Under the pieces are notes generated by a model. That model worked only from the letters and a program-made list of their open reading frames with translations, was not told where the DNA came from and made no database searches. From Monarcha castaneiventris obscurior (taxonomy: Eukaryota > Chordata > Aves > Passeriformes > Monarchidae), in NCBI GenBank assembly GCA_026261815.1, contig JAMPIT010000300.1, positions 930,001 through 994,000 on the forward strand: 64,000 nt of DNA, given 5' to 3'. Below, one piece after another: positions 11,346 to 22,900 of the stretch. Position numbers and translations under genes: made by a program. How positions within the stretch are numbered: the stretch's first letter is position 1; every line of letters starts with the position of its first letter.

Positions 11346-13996
11346 CTCCTGTGTGGAGATGTACAAAGCACAAGGAAAATTCTGCGGGATCTCTCTTTGG
11401 TTCAGTTGTGATTTTGATTTGTCAAATTACTATTTACAATATTAAAAAAAATAATCTCAGTGCTAAAACAAAAAACTCTTCTAAGGGTAAAATGAACCAT
11501 TTCAGTCAGTGCTCCCAGATTTCAGTGGGCATGTGCCACGTGTTTAGCAATGATGGAAACACCCGGGGAAACCGAGCGAGCTCAGACAACTGAGACCAGA
11601 GAGGCCTCGGCTCCCTTCTGTCCCTCATCCTGCTGCAGTGCCCGGAGATGTTCCAAGAGGATATTACCTACAGGCTTGGGTAATCACCGCTGATTTTTGT
11701 CATCTCCTGCCCTGAATTCAGTTCTACTACAGAACAAAAAGCCTTTCTGCAGAGGGCACAGAGCTCTGCCGTGGAGCCCCCGCTGCCCAGAGCGAGGTTT
11801 TGTCCTGGTGTTTGGATGATCAACAACTGACTCGAGTCCTGTTTCAGCACCACAGAGCACTGCACAGATGTTTTTAAAGTATCCAGGGAGAAGCTGGAGC
11901 TTGGAGAAGCCAAGGCTGGCTCCATCCCCCTCCCTGCCGAGCAGCAGAAGCTGGGGGCTGTGGGGCAGGGCAGCCCCAAATCCCATCAGTGTCACAGAGC
12001 ACGGGCTGTGCTTGGCACCGTGGCACAGGGACAGCCCATCCAGACACCACGGAGAGCCTGGGTGCCAGAGCAGCATCCTACGGGAGTGTTTCCCACTGCA
12101 GGGATGGCAGCTGTGTCTGGCAGCACATCCCAGCAAGAGGCTGCGTTCCTGGAGACTGGGCCTGGCCTGGGATTTTTAGCAAAAGCTCTGCTGGGATGGG
12201 GAGCAGAAAAGGGTCTTTTCCAAACTAATTTTTTGTATTATTCCAGTTCTTTTTTCCCCTTCATCCCCCCAGTGTGGGCAGCAGGGCAGGGGGGATTCTG
12301 CCCCTGTGCCCCCTCAGCTGAGACCCCACCTGCAGAGCTGCCCCAGCCCTGGGCCCAGCACAGGAAGGACCTGGAGCTGCTGGAGCCAGGCCAGAGGAGG
12401 CTCCAGGATGAGCAGAGGGATGGAGCAGCTCTGCTGGGAGGAAAGGCTGGGAGAGCTGGGATTGTCCAGCCTGGAGAGGAGAAGCTCTGGGGTGACCTCA
12501 CTGGGGCCTTGCAGGGCCTGAAGGAGCTACCAGAAACATGGAGAGGGACTTGGGACAAGGGATGGAGGGACAGGACACAGGGAATGGCTTCCCACTGCCA
12601 GAGGGCAGGGATGGATGGGACATTGGGAAAGAATTGTTCCTTGTGAGGGTGGGGAGGCCCTGGCACAGGGTGCCCAGAGCAGCTGTGGCTGCCCCTGGAT
12701 CCCTGGCAGTGTCCAAGGCCAGGTTGGATGGAGTTTTCCCTCTGGAACTGTGCTGCTCTAACCCCATCCACAGGCAGCCCCGGGAGTTCGGGAAGGGCTT
12801 GGCAGGAGATGCTTGGCCTGAATGAGCTCCCGCTGCCTGTGGGGGCCCCTGGAGCCCAGCCCTGCCCTCCTTGCCCACCCTCCCAGGGCACTGCCCAGCA
12901 CCACGGGCACTCCATGCTCAGGACAGCATGCAGCTCGCATCCTCTGGTGGGAGGGGAGAGTCCAAAGGGGCCCCAAATCACTCCAGGATGGGCGGGAGCA
13001 CCCAGGGGAGCTCCATGACTTCCCAGGGAAGTTCTCTGGTGGGAGGTAGCAGCCAACTGCTAAAGGCTGCAACTGCAAGGGGAAACCCACAGAACAGCCA
13101 AACCCAGAGGCCACCCAGGTGAGGTGGAATGTTAAAGCCTGACCTCAAGGTTTACCCTGCAGATCCATCCCAGAGCTTTTGTGGCTTATTTGGATAATGA
13201 TACCCAGCAAGGCCGTCGGAACCCTGCGAGGAGCTCAGCCAGGCTGCACTTCCACAGAGCACTGCTGGCACCACAGGGGACTGGACTCACTCTGCCCCGA
13301 GGGCAGCCTCAGCCCGAGCAGCAGCAACGCTGCTCCCAACACTCCTACCCAGGATCAGGAGTGGGGCAAGGAGAGCAAGAGATCATCTGCACTGGAGACA
13401 TTCTGAGGCCTGGCTTTGCCAGTGCTGAGCCAGAACTGTTCATTTTCTTAGCACAGAGTTTATGGCACCTCCAAAACCATCTCAGGTCAGTGCCTCCCAG
13501 ACACCCACCAAACCCAAACGCTGAACAAGTCACTGCACAGCAGCTGAAGAAAGCCCAAGGCAAAGCTTTTCCTGAGTCAGAGCAAGCTCTGGAAGACTCT
13601 GCATGGCTCAAGGCATGGAGGTTGCTTCAACAGGCCAGGAGATGGGTAGTATTTTAAAAATTCTATCTGCACTCCTGGTAAAATAAGAAATCTTTGTGAT
13701 GTTCCTGCAGAGGCAGTGGGGTTCAGACCTCTGTGCTGGTGGAGTGAGCTCAGCTCCAGTTCTCACTGTTCCTCCCAGTCTGCCCCCAAGGAAGGGAAGG
13801 GTGGAACAGCAGCTGCCACCACCCGTGTCAGAGCAGGAGCTGGGCCGTGGCCCCTGTGCCTTCACTGGGGCTGGGCTGGAAGGGCATTTATTGGGCAAGG
13901 ATCCCTCCCATCAGCCCAGGCTGCTCCAGCCCATCCTTAACTCACCCCGGCACCAAGCTCTGCTGAGGTCATGTCACTCATCCGTTCATGTGACAA
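11346..13996. other. Intergenic between CpG block and FBXW11 3' end
   Basis: It contains the CR1 copy at 12290-12735. The rest has no recognisable exon, RNA gene or other repeat. The FGF18 and SMIM23 genes that flank FBXW11 in mammals are not visible here. Confidence 0.55.
12290..12735 (+). mobile_element. CR1 LINE fragment lacking its 3' terminus
   Basis: About 445 bp of CR1 3' region (gctgccccagccctgggccc, ggagctgctggagccaggcc, tccctggcagtgtccaaggc) stop abruptly at 'aggttggatgg', before the usual ending. CR1 copies are normally cut at the 5' end, so this one was later truncated or deleted at the 3' side. The 272-aa open frame on the opposite strand is an antisense artefact of this repeat. 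Confidence 0.87.
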
Positions 13997-14014
13997 ATTA
14001 AGTTCAAACTTTTT

Positions 14015-14020
14015 TTTATT
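14015..14020 (-). terminator. FBXW11: FBXW11 distal polyadenylation signal AATAAA
   Basis: The plus strand reads TTTATT, giving AATAAA on the gene strand followed by an A/T-rich stretch. It is the last such hexamer before CR1-containing intergenic DNA. The surrounding sequence looks like a standard vertebrate 3' end. A second AATAAA at 14572-14577 could be a proximal site. Confidence 0.7.
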
Positions 14021-15384
14021 AAGCACATTCCACAGTACAAAGCTTTAGATCATGAACGATATCTGTACAATTTAACAGTTTCAAGAAGCTGTTCATACAC
14101 CAACTTTCCAAACAGATAATTGGCAAACATAATTACAAGTTAGAATTAGACTATCCCAGTGCTTTGAAACATTAATATCGCAGTAATGTACAGTTGCTCA
14201 ATTATGGTTAGCAAAACAAAGTCCAGAGTGCAGCCAGGATCACTACCATGAATCCCAGGAGTCGAGTTCCTTGGGTGCCAATCACAAAAGTCCACTGGTA
14301 TGTTACACAAAGCACAAAGAAGTTTAGACTGCATGTTCAAATACCATTATCTCCCAAGGAAAAACAGGAATTTAAATCTTACACATGCATTTTTAAAAAA
14401 AGGACTCCACTCTTCAGAAACAAAGAACCTTTTTCTTCAGGGCTGCAACAGATGTCTCTTTTTTAAACAGTTTAATATTAAAGCTATTAGATGAGAAGGG
14501 TAAAGTAAGACACTTGCACGAACTACTGTCAAGCTTACCAAAAAGTGACCTCATGGACGCTCAGGAGCGAGTTTATTCTTCTGGACTTCACCACATTCGC
14601 TCATCTCGATGAATAAATAGCTGGAGTAACACGGGGATGGGAGCTGGGCTCCCCGGGAAGGGCGGGAGGGGAGCCCCTGCCGTGCCCCCCGGGAGGGGCT
14701 GGGCTGGTGACTCCTGGAGCTCCCCCCGTGTCCCCTGGCACCGCACAGGGAAAGGCAACAACCCAACAGAGCCAACACCGCTGCCAGCACAGAACAGCAC
14801 AGGACGGACACAGAGGCAGAAGGCCGGCACCGCCCGTGCCAGCCGCGCCCTCCCAGGACAGGCGGGGCCGCGCCGAGCTCCGCGCACGCAGGGACACAAA
14901 AGCCACGGGGCTGGTGCCGATGGAAAATTCACTTTGCATCGCTCCACATCTCCTCCTGACCTAGGGACAAGCGCAGGGGGGTTGTGTGGCCACACAAATG
15001 GAAGGGGACACTGAGAGAACTGAAGCAGCAGCTATGGAGGCTCCCTAACGAAAGCCTGGAGGAGCCAGGACATGGCAACCGATCCTCCTGGGAAACCAGC
15101 ACGGGATGGGAAGCAGAGCGGTGACTGGAAGGGACTCCTCTCCACCATCAGGAAGTGTCACAAACCAAACATAAATAAATAGAACTTTGGCCCATGGTTC
15201 TTCTCCACTGAGCAGCCACACTAATGCTACCAAGGACATCAGCGGGGGCTGCGAGGCCCCACTGGTGTTAGAGACACACAGCTGCAAATCCCGCGGCACA
15301 AAAATATAAGATACAGAACATAAATTAAACAGCTTTTAATTTTTAAAAAGTTTAGAAATTACATTTTAAAATATGTAGTTCCCA

Positions 15385-15443
15385 TTAAAAAAAAACGAAA
15401 CCAGAAACAAAACAAAACAAAAAAAAAAACAAAACCAAACCCA
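15385..15443 (-). promoter_or_regulatory. G+T-rich tract in FBXW11 3' UTR
   Basis: The plus strand is A/C-rich with repeated AAACA units. In the transcript this is a UUUGU-rich run, the kind of sequence bound by CELF/ELAV-type proteins in vertebrate 3' UTRs. It may equally be a simple low-complexity repeat. Regulatory function is inference. Confidence 0.3.
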
Positions 15444-16365
15444 ACTAATGAATACTGAAAACCTCCTTTTGCAGAGACAATGTCTAGATAATCATGTCAC
15501 CACCAGTGCCTGGGGTCAGGACGTCCTGCTGCCAAGTGCCACCACGCTGAGTGTTAGTGTGTAGTGTCAGGACATCCCGAGCCTGGCACCAGAGGCTCTG
15601 CTGTATGTACAAGGTATCTACATGCTTACACGGTATCCGAGATGAGGGAAGCACACAGGGAAGGAGAGGGGACTACAGCAAACATCAGGAAGCGCAGGAC
15701 GGCGAGTACAGAGCACAGGGCAAAGGAAAAGACAGTGCTATACAACTAGCTCAGATAACCTAGCCTGAATTACAGGGAATCTTTAATTTAAAAGAAATTA
15801 TTGGTGCAGAAACAAGTAAACTGTAATCCAAAAATATTACTGAGCAATTCAGAAATATTTCTAAGAGTCCAACGTACACTTATGGAACAGAACGGGCTCT
15901 GAACCTGCCATGGGGAACGCCTAAAGGACAGTGGTGACTGGAAAGCAAAGCTCTGTACATTCTGGGTATGTGTTTGGCACCCAAATTTCATTGGAGAATG
16001 TTTTTTTTTCTTTAAAGTCAGACAAAAGTGCAAAGCAATATAAATTAGGTCAAGTCCTTTCTTGACTTCTGATTTATATCTGAAAAACAAGCCATCAGAG
16101 TTCAGTTTCTACGGACAATTTACATGTGAAGCTTTGGATTTCTCACAGCAGGGAAGGATAGGCTTCTGAAATTCATCTACTCCAAGTCAGTGAATTTGTA
16201 GCAAATTCAAAGACGACCACTGAGAGCAGGAAAGATTAAGAAATTTAGATATAGAATTGTGCTGCTTTGCATCTACACAGCATCTAGAACCGATTCTGAC
16301 TTTAGCTGTCAATCATCTTCAGGCATGTAGTAGCCAAAAATCCAGTAGTTCAAGACTGTGGAACC

Positions 16366-19300
16366 CTGAAAAAGACAAAGGACAAGTGAACTGAGAGGAG
16401 GCACAGAGCAAACAGCACCCAGAGGTGCTCAGGCCCACAGCAGCCTTTGCATCCAGGCTGAGAGGGAAGGGCAGAGCACGTGCAGGAGGTGACACTCGTG
16501 CAGCACAGTGAGGGCTGCTGGCAGTGGAGCTGCCCCCAGGGGCTCTGGGGTGTGCTCTGAGCTCCACAGCAGCAAGAGCCAGGCTCTCCATGGCCCTGGG
16601 CCTTGGCAGTGACCCACAGGCAGCTCCCTTCCACAGAGGCACAGTCACAGCCCTGGTGGGCACAGCCAGGGACCCTCCAGCTCAGCCCCCCGAACCCCAG
16701 TGTTGCTCACTGGAGCAGTGACCTAGGGGATTGTCCTTTACTCCTCACACTGCACAGCAAGAGTTCTGCACAGGAGGCAACTTCAGCTGCTTTAATACAT
16801 GAGCAGCTTTTAGGAAAACACACAAAAACCTCAAATACTTTGATACTCCCATGACCTTTTCCAGCCCAATGACTCCATTATCAGCTTGAAGGCAGTGTAA
16901 GGTCTGAGTGTAATTAAATCTGAGCTTTGATTTTACCTGCCACTTCCCAAGACCATCTTTATGGACTAGGGAGAGCTTCCCTCTTCTGACATGAAATTCC
17001 CATGAAAGGTTAAAACATCCTTAGGCACTTCCCCTTGACTTCCCTTCCCTCAGCCCAAAGCCTAATGCTTAATACCAGAATATTAGACTATCATATGGGA
17101 ACAATTTTTATCATGTTACAATAAACAACAGGAATTCAACAGAAAGCAATAAAACTCTCACAGCCAACTGCCAGGACTGTCAAAAATGATCCACTTTGAA
17201 GAGCCTCACATTGCAAAGCCTGTAAAAACGTGTGCAGGGCTGCTTCAAAATTTGCAAGACTGTGATGTTTGAAAGCTTATAAAACTGTTTCATTAAATGT
17301 CATGATGAAATATTAGCTGTTTGACCAAAATTTCATATAGATTTAGGGGTTTTGGATTCTGAAGTCAGACAAACATGTCAAAAAGTGACATCACAGCATC
17401 TCTGCAGTAGAGGAAATAGCTGTTCAGGGACTGTCATTACCAACACCAACAGCTCCCAGGATGAGGGGCTGCGTGGTCCCAGCTGTGCCTCGCGGGCCAG
17501 GCAGACTGAGCTGTGCAGAAGTGCCAAGTGTGCAGGATGTGAGCAGCAGAACCCCCTGCCAAAGGCATCTCACACTGCCCTGGCAAATCCCAAAGACACG
17601 GAGCCGTGAGTGCCACGTGGCCAAGTGAGACTCCAGCATGGTGCTGGGCAAGGAACTGACAGGAATTTTATACAACTCCTGAGTTCTTGACCTGGGAGAG
17701 TCGCTGGAGCTGGGCCAGGGCAGGCTCAGGCTGGAGAGCAGGGAAAGGCTCTTCCCCAGAGGGTGCTGGGCACTGCCCAGGCTCCCCAGGGAACGGGCAC
17801 GGCCCAGAGGCTGCCAGAGCTCCCAGGGGTGCCCAGGGTGGGGTTCTTGGGGTGTCTGTGCAGGGCCAGGAGCTGGATCAGTGATCCTGGTGGGTCCCTT
17901 CCAGCTCAGGACAGTCTATGATTCTGTGTTTCTGTTGTCCTTAAAACACACTATGTGTGGCTTTTACATGAATCAAAACTAATAAAAGAAGCCTGCTCCA
18001 TCTGTAATTTAAAAACAGAATTTGTCCATCTCAAATTATCATTTTAGTTAACAGAACCAAGCACTGATGCAGGACTGGAAGGTAGATGGAGACTGTTGAC
18101 AAAATGCAGCCTGTTCTACCTGCCTGAAAAGGCAAGAAAAATAAAAAACAGAATTACTCAGAAAGGAGGAAAATAAGTTTTCCATTAAGAGGGAAAACCA
18201 TTCAGGTTCAACAAGCCTTGGAGGCCCCACAGCAGCAGCTCACTTAGGTCTGGATCCAGTGGCACAAAGCCAATGGCAGGAGCAGGACACGGTCCCTGGG
18301 GATGGATCCGTGACAGCATCCAGCTTTCCACATGGATGCAGTTATGTCCTCTGGGATCAAACACACAAGGTAGGCAGTGCTGGAGGTCCTGGCTCCTTGG
18401 GGAGTTTAGGAATTATGTCCCATGGAGTTGTTTTTAGCCACTCCCACCCTGTACCAACACCCTCAGCAGTTCAGCCTTTCCAGCTGTACCTGTCATGCCC
18501 GAGGCAGGACAAGCCAGTCCCTGAGTTTCACTAAGCCACCCCTGCAGCAGTGCTCTTGAAACCTGCTGTGAGGGGAAGGTTTAAGTGGGATTCTGCACAT
18601 GGCTCATGTTCACAGCATCAGAGTTCTTCCTTATTCCAGGGCCTGGTTACAGGAATGCTGAGAGGCAGCTCAGCCTGGCAATGGCCAACTGCTGGCTCAG
18701 AGCCTCCCTGCAAAGCTGTGTGCCAACAGATCCAAGTGTCAGATCCAGAGAGGGCATTGCCCTGGCATTTTTCAAAGGAGTTCAGTAGCAGGGAAAGCAG
18801 CCAACACTTCCTGAGGTGAAAGAAAACTCTTCTTTAAGCAAGAGCATCTCAAAGTGTGTCTGCACAGGGGAAGGGATTTCCTAGCCAGATGCAGAGATCC
18901 TGCAGGAGTGCAAAAACCTGAGGAGCACATTGCCACAGCAGGGAAAAATGTATCCAGAGATAATGAAAATCCCTTCTCACAGGAAGGCTTTTCACACCAT
19001 GTTTAAGCAAAGTATTCATTATCTACTTTAAATAAAATAAATCCTTCCTGTTGGGGAGATGTCATGCCCAGCTCCTCTTGTTGTGGTGTCTCCAGTTCCT
19101 TGGAAGCACTGGCACAGCCTGCTGTGCTTTGGAAGGGCAGTGCCTGTGTTTCCAAGTCCCAGCACTCACAGGTGTATTTTGAAGTGCAATTGTTGGCAGC
19201 AATAGAGAGGAAAAGAATCCACGCTCCCAACGAAGGGCTTTGAGCAGTGACTGAAGTGACTGGGACAGGGAACCACACTACAGTGAGTTCCTGGGCTCTG

Positions 19301-19777
19301 TTTCATTCAGCTCTGAGCTGTGCTGGTGAGCTCCAAGAGCTCCCCCTGCCACGTGCGCTTCTCTCAGAGCTGCTGCTCCTGCCCAAGGCTCAGACCCCTG
19401 CAGAGGCCCTGCACTGCTCCTTCCACAGCTCCCCACAGCCAGCAGCTACACAGAGAGCTCTGAACAGCTCCAATTTCGTGGGACAGCTGGAATGCCTGTG
19501 CCATCCACCAAGTCTCCTCGATTCCCAGGAATGCTGTGAATACATGACAGCTCTCTAACATGCCTGAACACCCAGTTCCAACCAGGAGGGATTACAGAAG
19601 GGGGAAGCCAACAGGACATGCTGCAGCATGATCACACGAAGACTAGATAGGGAAAGGAGTGGCATAAGAAGGTTTTATTTTACTAAAGGAAAACCTCAGC
19701 TTGTTTGACTAAGCCAAGCTGCAGGCAGAGGGAACATTTCAGACATTTCCCAGATCCAACAAACGAGGGAGCCTTAC
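16366..19777 (-). other. FBXW11: FBXW11 intron within the 3' UTR, 3.4 kb
   Basis: It is bounded by a gtaagg donor and a tttttcag acceptor. It holds the CR1 copy at 17678-17938 and otherwise nothing I can name. Confidence 0.85.
17678..17938 (+). mobile_element. CR1 LINE, second subfamily, 3' end with intact tail
   Basis: It runs from 'ctgggccagggcaggctcag' through 'agctcccaggggtgcccagg' to 'gtgggtcccttccagctcag', ending in 'tatgattctgtg', the CR1 terminal repeat. It differs clearly from the copies at 2490 and 7025. It lies antisense within the FBXW11 3'-UTR intron. Confidence 0.87.
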
Positions 19778-19966
19778 CTTCTGAGGGCAGTAAAGTGCAG
19801 ACTGTTATCTGGAGATGTAGGTGTATGTTCTAGATGGAGAGCGGGTCTCATTCTGGGCACTCGGTGGCACATTTAAGAAATCCCAAATCAGAATTGTATC
19901 GTCATGGGAACTACTAATGATCTGAAATTCATCAAACTGGAGCCTAAAGACACGTCCTGAATGTTC
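19778..19966 (-). CDS. FBXW11: FBXW11 last coding exon: WD40 repeat 7, C-terminus, stop and 27 nt of UTR
   Basis: Coding bases are 19805-19966, ending in TAA at 19805-19807. The exon continues 27 nt as 3' UTR to a gtaagg donor just below 19778. It starts in phase 0 after a ttgcccacag acceptor and encodes [20 protein letters not shown] through [12 protein letters not shown] and the tail [20 protein letters not shown]. The Arg of VFRLQ aligns with Arg521 of human beta-TrCP1, a degron contact in blade 7. The C-terminal tail identifies FBXW11, since BTRC has DPAAQAEPPRSPSR. Because the stop lies within 50 nt of the junction, the downstream UTR intron should not trigger nonsense-mediated decay. 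Confidence 0.96.
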
Positions 19967-22900
19967 CTGTGGGCAAGAGGCAAGCAGTCAGCAAGGCAAG
20001 AGGGAAACACTGCAGAGCACTGGTATCACACAGGTATCTGGACACACAAAGTGTGTTCAAACTCTGCTGTGCTGACTAAAAAACCTTCATAATTACACAC
20101 ATTTAAGGAAAGCTGCTTTTGTATGTGTATTCTTTACAGAAATCACACGGGTCCCAAATCCAGTGCTGTACCCTGAGCCTCTCTCGGTGGGGCCAGCCCA
20201 GCCACAGGCTGAGATTATTCCAGACAGAAGCTGCCTGTCCATCAAGGAGCAGCAATTTTTGCCCGTGGCTGGCACTGATGCTCTGCCAGGGCTTCTTCTC
20301 CTGCAGAATTCTCTGCTGATTCTGTTTTTATGCAGCCCCAAAAGAGCACATCACAGCTCCACCCTGCTGAGAGGACCCTCAGGGCTCACACACCAGCCAG
20401 GAATTCCAACGCTGCCATAAGAAGGGGAGTACATGCTCCAGCAGCTCTTCCAACAGACCTCAAAGTGGCCAAGGAGCCCAGAAAAGGCTCTCCCCTTAGT
20501 CCTGCTTAGCCATTCTCATTAAAGTGAGGACTCTGCCTGTATTGGAAAACTGACCCAAGCTGTCAGAGTGATCCCAAACTCCAACCTGAGCTACAGGATA
20601 CCCACAGAATACAGAAACACCTTTTTCACTGAAACTAAATAAAAGAATAGTTAAATCTTATCTCTATACCAAGACTAGTGAAGAGAAAGAAAAAGGAGAA
20701 GCATTTCCAGCCACATAAGCACTTCTGCAGGTGTTGGAAAGACCAAGCATGTTCATCACCTACAGTCAAGGACTCTGAGTTGCTACAGGCTTGTCAAACT
20801 GACTCCCAAAGTGAAATTCCACACACATCTGGGTGAAAATAACAAGGAATTCATTCCCCCATCTATTTTTAATTAAGTCTGCTGTCACAAGCCAAACCCC
20901 TCATTACAAAGAAAAATATAACTTAAGCAACTTAAGCCTTAAATGTGACAGTCCTCTGAAGGGCTGAGAGCTCCTGTGGCAATCTGCTGGACTCAGCCTC
21001 TCTTCCCCCTTCCCAGCTCTTCCTTCCAAAGTGAAGGGTTACCAGAAAAGTTTGGGAAAGGCTTACAAGATTCTTGCCCCCTTTTTAATAAGAGGAAATT
21101 TAAAACCAGCCCTGCAGAGATATTAGGGAAACACACCAATACCCAGAGTGATTTGATACAGTATCATGATGATTCCTTTTTCTTTTAAGAGTATCTGAGA
21201 ATCTCAAACCAGAAAAACTTGACCTTTCATTTAAGCTCAGAGGCAAATCATTCAGGATGTGACAATACATTTTTTCTTCATTCTTAAGCACTCTAGACTT
21301 CATAAACCATCCTGACATGCAGGATGCACTAAAACACCCCAGACAACCCCAAATTAATTAATTTTTACTTACCACTAACGTACGCAAGCATAATGTACTT
21401 GCTGGGGCACGAGGGTCAAGAGCAGCTTGCAAGTCCCAAACTTTAATTTTGCTGAAAGTAAGAGAAGAAAATCATTGTGAAAACATAGAAAATAACATCC
21501 AAAGCCCTGGGAATCTTGCCAGGTTTTCCCTATAGCTAGTTCCCCAGGATCAAGCACATTGTGAGAAATACTAATGCTCAAGCTTGTAAAAGCCAGGTAG
21601 TTCTGTGTTTCCTTGCAGCAGCCACTCCAGTGATGGCTCTGTGATGGCTGTGACAGACAAGCTGACAATGCACACACAAACCCCTCTGGAATGTAGGAAT
21701 GAAGCTGGGCCCACCAACCCCAGGCAGACACTGACCCCAAATGAAAGGCTACACACAAACCCAGTTCCAGAATTGTATTCACTAGCTCTCCAGGCAGAGG
21801 AAGAAATGGAGAATTTGGATGTGCCATGAATCCACAATGCACTGCAGACACTGAGCAAGCCAGAGGTGCTCGTGGAGGGGGGTCCTGCCCTCAGCCCCAC
21901 AGAAATGGTCTGGAGACTCCTGAGAGTTCCGCAAGAGAAAGGCAAAATCTTTTGGAACTGCTTTCAAACGTACCCATCATAGGCTCCACTAACAATCCTC
22001 TTGTTGTCGAACCTGATGCACCGAACCAGCTCTTCGTGGCCTTCTAATACTCTTAAACAGGCACCACATTCAATGTCCCAGAGCCTGGGGAGAACACAGG
22101 AGAAAGGCTGAATCCCACACCCAGGGTTAAGCATCTCCTGCCTGGTTTGCTGTGGGAGGTATGTAATTTGCTTAAAAAGGTGTGTCATTCAGAGCAGCTG
22201 CAGTACATATACCAGAATTAATGTAAACATTCAAAAGCACATGCAAGTAAAGCTCAGATATGTGTTATTCTGGGAAATTCTAACAAGTTTTTTCTATTCT
22301 CTGTAAACCCTTGATTAGAAGTTCAGAAAATAAGAAAACCAGAGATCAATGTCTTCCCCATCTCTCCCAGCAGAAGACAAGGTGATATAGCAGCAGGTAA
22401 GATGTTTTGTTCCCTTTGAAACCTCAGTGTCCCACTCTTTCATGGGGCTGTGAAATGTTTACTCCCACACTGAGGTGAGCCCCATTCATAAACCACCTGC
22501 TCCAACGGCAAGCCACGCCAAGGAAGTTTCGCAGCACCCAACTGCAGGGAAATCCTGCTTTCAGCTCAGAAGGCCCCTGTTCCACGTGGCCAGCAGCTCG
22601 TGGCACCCACCTGATAGTGTTGTCCGAGGAGCCACTGACCACGAGCCGGTCCCGGTACTGCAGGCAGGCGATGCCGCGCTTGTGCCCGTTCAGGGTCCGC
22701 ACAAACTCGCACGTGCTGGTGCTCCACACCTGGGGACACGGGACACAACCCTGAGAGCTGCACCAAACAAGGCTTCTGCACTGCAGGAGAAGCCACTATA
22801 AATGCACAGACAGAGGGCCTGAGCTCTGCTGGATAGAGCAGTGAAAACCCACAGAGCACCTTTAGAAGCAAAGGGCAGGGCCCGGGCACCAGTGAGGACC

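Larger units (their letters stand above)
13997..16365 (-). other. FBXW11: FBXW11 3'-terminal exon, entirely 3' UTR
   Basis: A strong acceptor (tttgtctttttcag) lies just above 16365 on the minus strand and pairs with the donor below 19778. From there about 2.37 kb run to a canonical AATAAA at 14015-14020, so the 3' end is expected some 10-25 nt further, near 13995-14005; the exact cleavage site is not visible. The exon is AT-rich at both ends. It contains a G+T-rich mRNA tract (15385-15443) and a GC-rich middle part (14620-14900). It has no supported coding content. The length is typical of beta-TrCP genes, which have long, regulated 3' UTRs. Confidence 0.85.

Noticed and set aside
9986..11445. 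Long open frames (256 and 332 codons, plus strand; 217 codons, minus strand) in the CpG-rich block
   Set aside because: Several overlapping frames are open at once, as expected for GC-rich DNA with few stops. The composition is Pro/Arg/Ser/Gly-rich and no domain is recognisable.
12238..13056. 272-codon minus-strand frame
   Set aside because: Most of it is the antisense of a CR1 fragment. There is no similarity to a cellular protein.
1..13996. Neighbouring genes FGF18 or SMIM23
   Set aside because: No exon with recognisable similarity to FGF-family or other known proteins was found in this interval.
14572..14577. Proximal AATAAA as the main FBXW11 3' end
   Set aside because: It is possible as an alternative site. 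The sequence continues UTR-like to the distal AATAAA at 14015, which was preferred.
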